The translations under genes were made by a program, and so were the position numbers. The notes under the pieces are model-generated. The model was not told the origin of the DNA. It did not search any database and saw only the letters and a list, made by a program, of their open reading frames with translations. 37,250 bases of DNA, taken from positions 1-37,250 of the forward strand of contig JAAUPS010000009.1 in NCBI GenBank assembly GCA_012033015.1. The letters run 5' to 3'. Below are positions 35,536 to 37,250 of this stretch, piece after piece. Numbering within the stretch: the first letter of the stretch is position 1; every line of letters begins with the position of its first letter. Source of the stretch: Phormidesmis sp. RL_2_1. GTDB taxonomy: Bacteria > Cyanobacteriota > Cyanobacteriia > Phormidesmidales > Phormidesmidaceae.

Positions 35536-35652
35536 CGGTTAGAAGGCAGCTTGAAGCAGCTTAGAAGGCTAAAGGCAGCCCCTTAAGGCCGTCTAGCTGA
35601 TGCTTGTTCCAAATGAGCTTTCTAGATGGAGATAGCACTCCTTAACTTTGGA

Positions 35653-36240
35653 TCATTCTTTTTCTGGATTAAATTTTTCCCACCAGCGCTTGAGTGGATA
35701 ATAAAGCGCCGGTGCCCACAAGCTGCTCAGAATCGCTGAACTCAGCGCCACCCGTTGATGATATTGCCAAATTGCGCCCAGGCTAGCGTAGAGGGAATCA
35801 TCGCCAAACAAGTACTGAGCAGTGAGTTGAATGGCCATTGCTGTTTCAGTAATGACGGCAAGACCAAACACGATCAGGGCCACTGAAATCAGATCTTCTT
35901 GCAAAAAGCGTCGCTGATGCAGCCGCGAAGTTAAGATACCAGCTACAGCTAGACCCAACGCATGGGTCGGAAAAGGCGCAGTCAGGCTGTCTTGTAGGAG
36001 CCCTAGCGTCACCCCAGCAATGATGCCATCCATCGTTGTGCGTCTAATACTCCATACCACCACCCAAATCAGTAACCAGTTAGGCCCTACCCCTAAAATA
36101 TCCATGCCAGGTAAGCGCATCGGCAGGATCAGTAGGCAAAAAAGCACAGAGCCTATGGTGACAACCCAGTTCCACAGTTGCCTGCGGGCATCTGAGCGTC
36201 GCCGGGGGCGGTAAGGGGCCATGGGCAAAGGAGAGGGCAA
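35653..36240 (-). CDS. mreD: MreD, cell-shape-determining membrane protein
   Basis: 195 residues. After a basic N-terminus (YRPRRRSDARRQLWN) there are five or six hydrophobic segments, including WVVTIGSVLFCLLILPMRLP, WLLIWVVVWSI, IIAGVTLGLLQDSLTAPFP and VALIVFGLAVITETAMAI. The length and topology fit MreD, and the position directly downstream of mreC settles the call. MreD helps couple MreB filaments to the elongation peptidoglycan machinery. An alternative start six codons later (MAPYRPRR) is possible. The gap of 157 bases to mreC holds a 13-bp tandem duplication. Confidence 0.88.
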   Translation of the reverse strand: MPSPLPMAPYRPRRRSDARRQLWNWVVTIGSVLFCLLILPMRLPGMDILGVGPNWLLIWVVVWSIRRTTMDGIIAGVTLGLLQDSLTAPFPTHALGLAVAGILTSRLHQRRFLQEDLISVALIVFGLAVITETAMAIQLTAQYLFGDDSLYASLGAIWQYHQRVALSSAILSSLWAPALYYPLKRWWEKFNPEKE

Positions 36241-36281
36241 AGGATTAAAAGATTAAGATTAAAAACTCAGAACTAAAAGCT

Positions 36282-36307
36282 TAGACCTAACAGCTAGACC
36301 TAACAGC
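36282..36307. repeat. 13-bp tandem duplication
   Basis: Two exact copies of tagacctaacagc lie in the gap between mreC and mreD. A similar loose repeat of tctttgaag occurs nearby at about 36367 and 36383. Confidence 0.9.
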
Positions 36308-36397
36308 TAGAACTCACGATCAAGATTAATACAGTCAGCTTGAAAACTCGACATAAAATTCCTGTCTTTGAAGTTTCCTATCTTTGAAGCTGCCTAT

Positions 36398-37195
36398 CTA
36401 AAAATTACTGTCTTCTGTGACAATTTCAGCCGGGGCTGCGTCCACATCGAGTTTGGGTGTATAGGGATGGATGGTCACCCATTCTAAACTGCTGATCGGC
36501 ACGGAGAGTTGGATAGTGGCTTCTGGCGCAGGGCTAGCATCTGAGTCAATAGAGGCGACTCGACCAAGGGGAATGTCTTGCGGAAAAAGACGGCTAAAAG
36601 ATGAGGTGACGATAATATCGCCCGGTTTAACATCTAAATCTTTTTCAAAGAACTTCATCGTGGCTTGAGCGCCCGATTGACCTTTTAGAAAACCTGCCGA
36701 ACGGCTACGGCTGACTTTGACACCGATTTGACTTGTCGGATCACTCAGTAGCAAGATACGAGCGGTATGGGGCGTAACATTGATAATGCGACCGACAAGC
36801 CCACCGCGCCCGGTGGCGATATCACCGATTTTTACGTTGGCCTGGGTGCCTTTATTAACCGTGATCTGCTGCCACCAATTGTCAGCACTGCGACCAATGA
36901 TGGTGGCTTGGGCAGTGACATCTAATTTACTGCTCTCCCGATCATCGATCAGCTCACGTAGCTTTTGATTTTGATTTTCGAGTTCGATGACTCGCTGCTG
37001 TAGTTCTAATAAATAGGCGTCTTCTAACTGTTTTTCGGCTGAGGGGTTGGTTTGAAAAGGGCGCGTAATGACGTAGTACAGCTCATCAATAAATGCACCG
37101 TTGGTTTGTTGAATACCCCATGCTGTACCGATCGCTAATACGATCAGTCCTGCCTTGAGCGCGTTTTTATCCCACCATCGTCTTAGGGTAAACAT
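36398..37195 (-). CDS. mreC: MreC, cell-shape-determining protein
   Basis: 265 residues, intact. A short cytoplasmic start (MFTLRRWWDKN) leads to one transmembrane segment (ALKAGLIVLAIGTAWGI). A coiled coil follows (about 55-90: LEDAYLLELQQRVIELENQN, then QKLRELIDDRESS), then the double beta-barrel MreC domain (IGRSADNWWQQITVNKG, GLVGRIINVTPHTARILLLS, GDIIVTSSFSRLFPQDIPLG). MreC bridges MreB with penicillin-binding proteins in the periplasm. It is upstream of mreD in the usual mreBCD order, so mreB should lie just past the right edge. The last 55 bases of the window contain a 15-bp near-exact duplication (atggaYtcgactact at 37219-37248). Confidence 0.95.
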   Translation of the reverse strand: MFTLRRWWDKNALKAGLIVLAIGTAWGIQQTNGAFIDELYYVITRPFQTNPSAEKQLEDAYLLELQQRVIELENQNQKLRELIDDRESSKLDVTAQATIIGRSADNWWQQITVNKGTQANVKIGDIATGRGGLVGRIINVTPHTARILLLSDPTSQIGVKVSRSRSAGFLKGQSGAQATMKFFEKDLDVKPGDIIVTSSFSRLFPQDIPLGRVASIDSDASPAPEATIQLSVPISSLEWVTIHPYTPKLDVDAAPAEIVTEDSNF

Positions 37196-37250
37196 GAGGC
37201 CAGGGTATCAATGACTGTATGGACTCGACTACTATGGATTCGACTACTAT

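Noticed and set aside
1-37250. tRNA, rRNA or transposase genes
   Set aside because: I looked for the T-loop consensus, rRNA-like blocks and DDE-type coding sequence and saw none. A covariance-model scan would be needed to exclude a tRNA firmly.

Overview
The window is a chromosomal segment of a cyanobacterium. The evidence is the frequent HIP1 octamer (GCGATCGC), the pilB-pilT-pilC block divergent from grpE-dnaK-dnaJ, a DnaK1-type chaperone, a ThiD2-ThiE fusion, DUF1517 and DUF1565 proteins, and GTG/TTG starts in a roughly 50% GC genome. A filamentous Leptolyngbya/Phormidesmis-like organism would fit, but the sequence seen here does not fix the genus.

Layout. 1-2.1 kb: the tail of an unidentified gene and a soluble GAF-PAS histidine kinase. 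2.3-3.9 kb: a B12-binding radical SAM protein of the HpnP/DUF4070 type. 4.3-8.6 kb: larB, divergent from a lipid-A-disaccharide-synthase-related protein and a prolyl oligopeptidase. 8.8-11.7 kb: the remnant of a Uma2-like gene, a rhodanese and a Ser/Thr kinase. 11.8-13.7 kb: an exported beta-helix (DUF1565) protein with a SPOR-like tail. 14.1-15.7 kb: thiD2-thiE and thiS. 15.8-20.1 kb: a DUF1517 protein, a YdcF-like protein and an ABC exporter. 20.2-25.0 kb: the type IV pilus motor genes, transcribed pilB, pilT, pilC. 25.3-31.0 kb: grpE, dnaK1, dnaJ, a TusA-like protein and rsgA on the opposite strand. 31.0-32.9 kb: a RidA-like protein and cysS. 33.1-35.5 kb: a CobW-type metallochaperone GTPase and a HAD phosphatase. 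35.7-37.2 kb: mreD and mreC, with mreB expected just beyond the right edge.

Genes that work together: GrpE, DnaK and DnaJ form one chaperone cycle. PilB and PilT are the extension and retraction ATPases acting on the PilC platform. ThiD2-ThiE and ThiS supply the pyrimidine/coupling and sulfur-carrier steps of thiamine synthesis. MreC and MreD belong to the cell-shape complex.

Three features stand out. First, eight genes, including dnaK, pilT and rsgA, carry nine apparent single-base deletions. Each is repaired by one added base, usually in or next to a homopolymer, and the rest of each protein looks intact. Uncorrected sequencing deletions explain this better than mass gene decay. Second, short perfect or near-perfect tandem duplications of 8-18 bp occur throughout. 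Unit lengths are multiples of three inside genes and arbitrary between genes. Third, a non-coding repeat occurs as two inverted copies 17 kb apart (about 3.95-4.12 kb and 21.47-21.68 kb), with a fragment at 18.25 kb. I found no rRNA, tRNA, CRISPR array, transposase or clearly new multigene system. Most genes belong to families I recognise.
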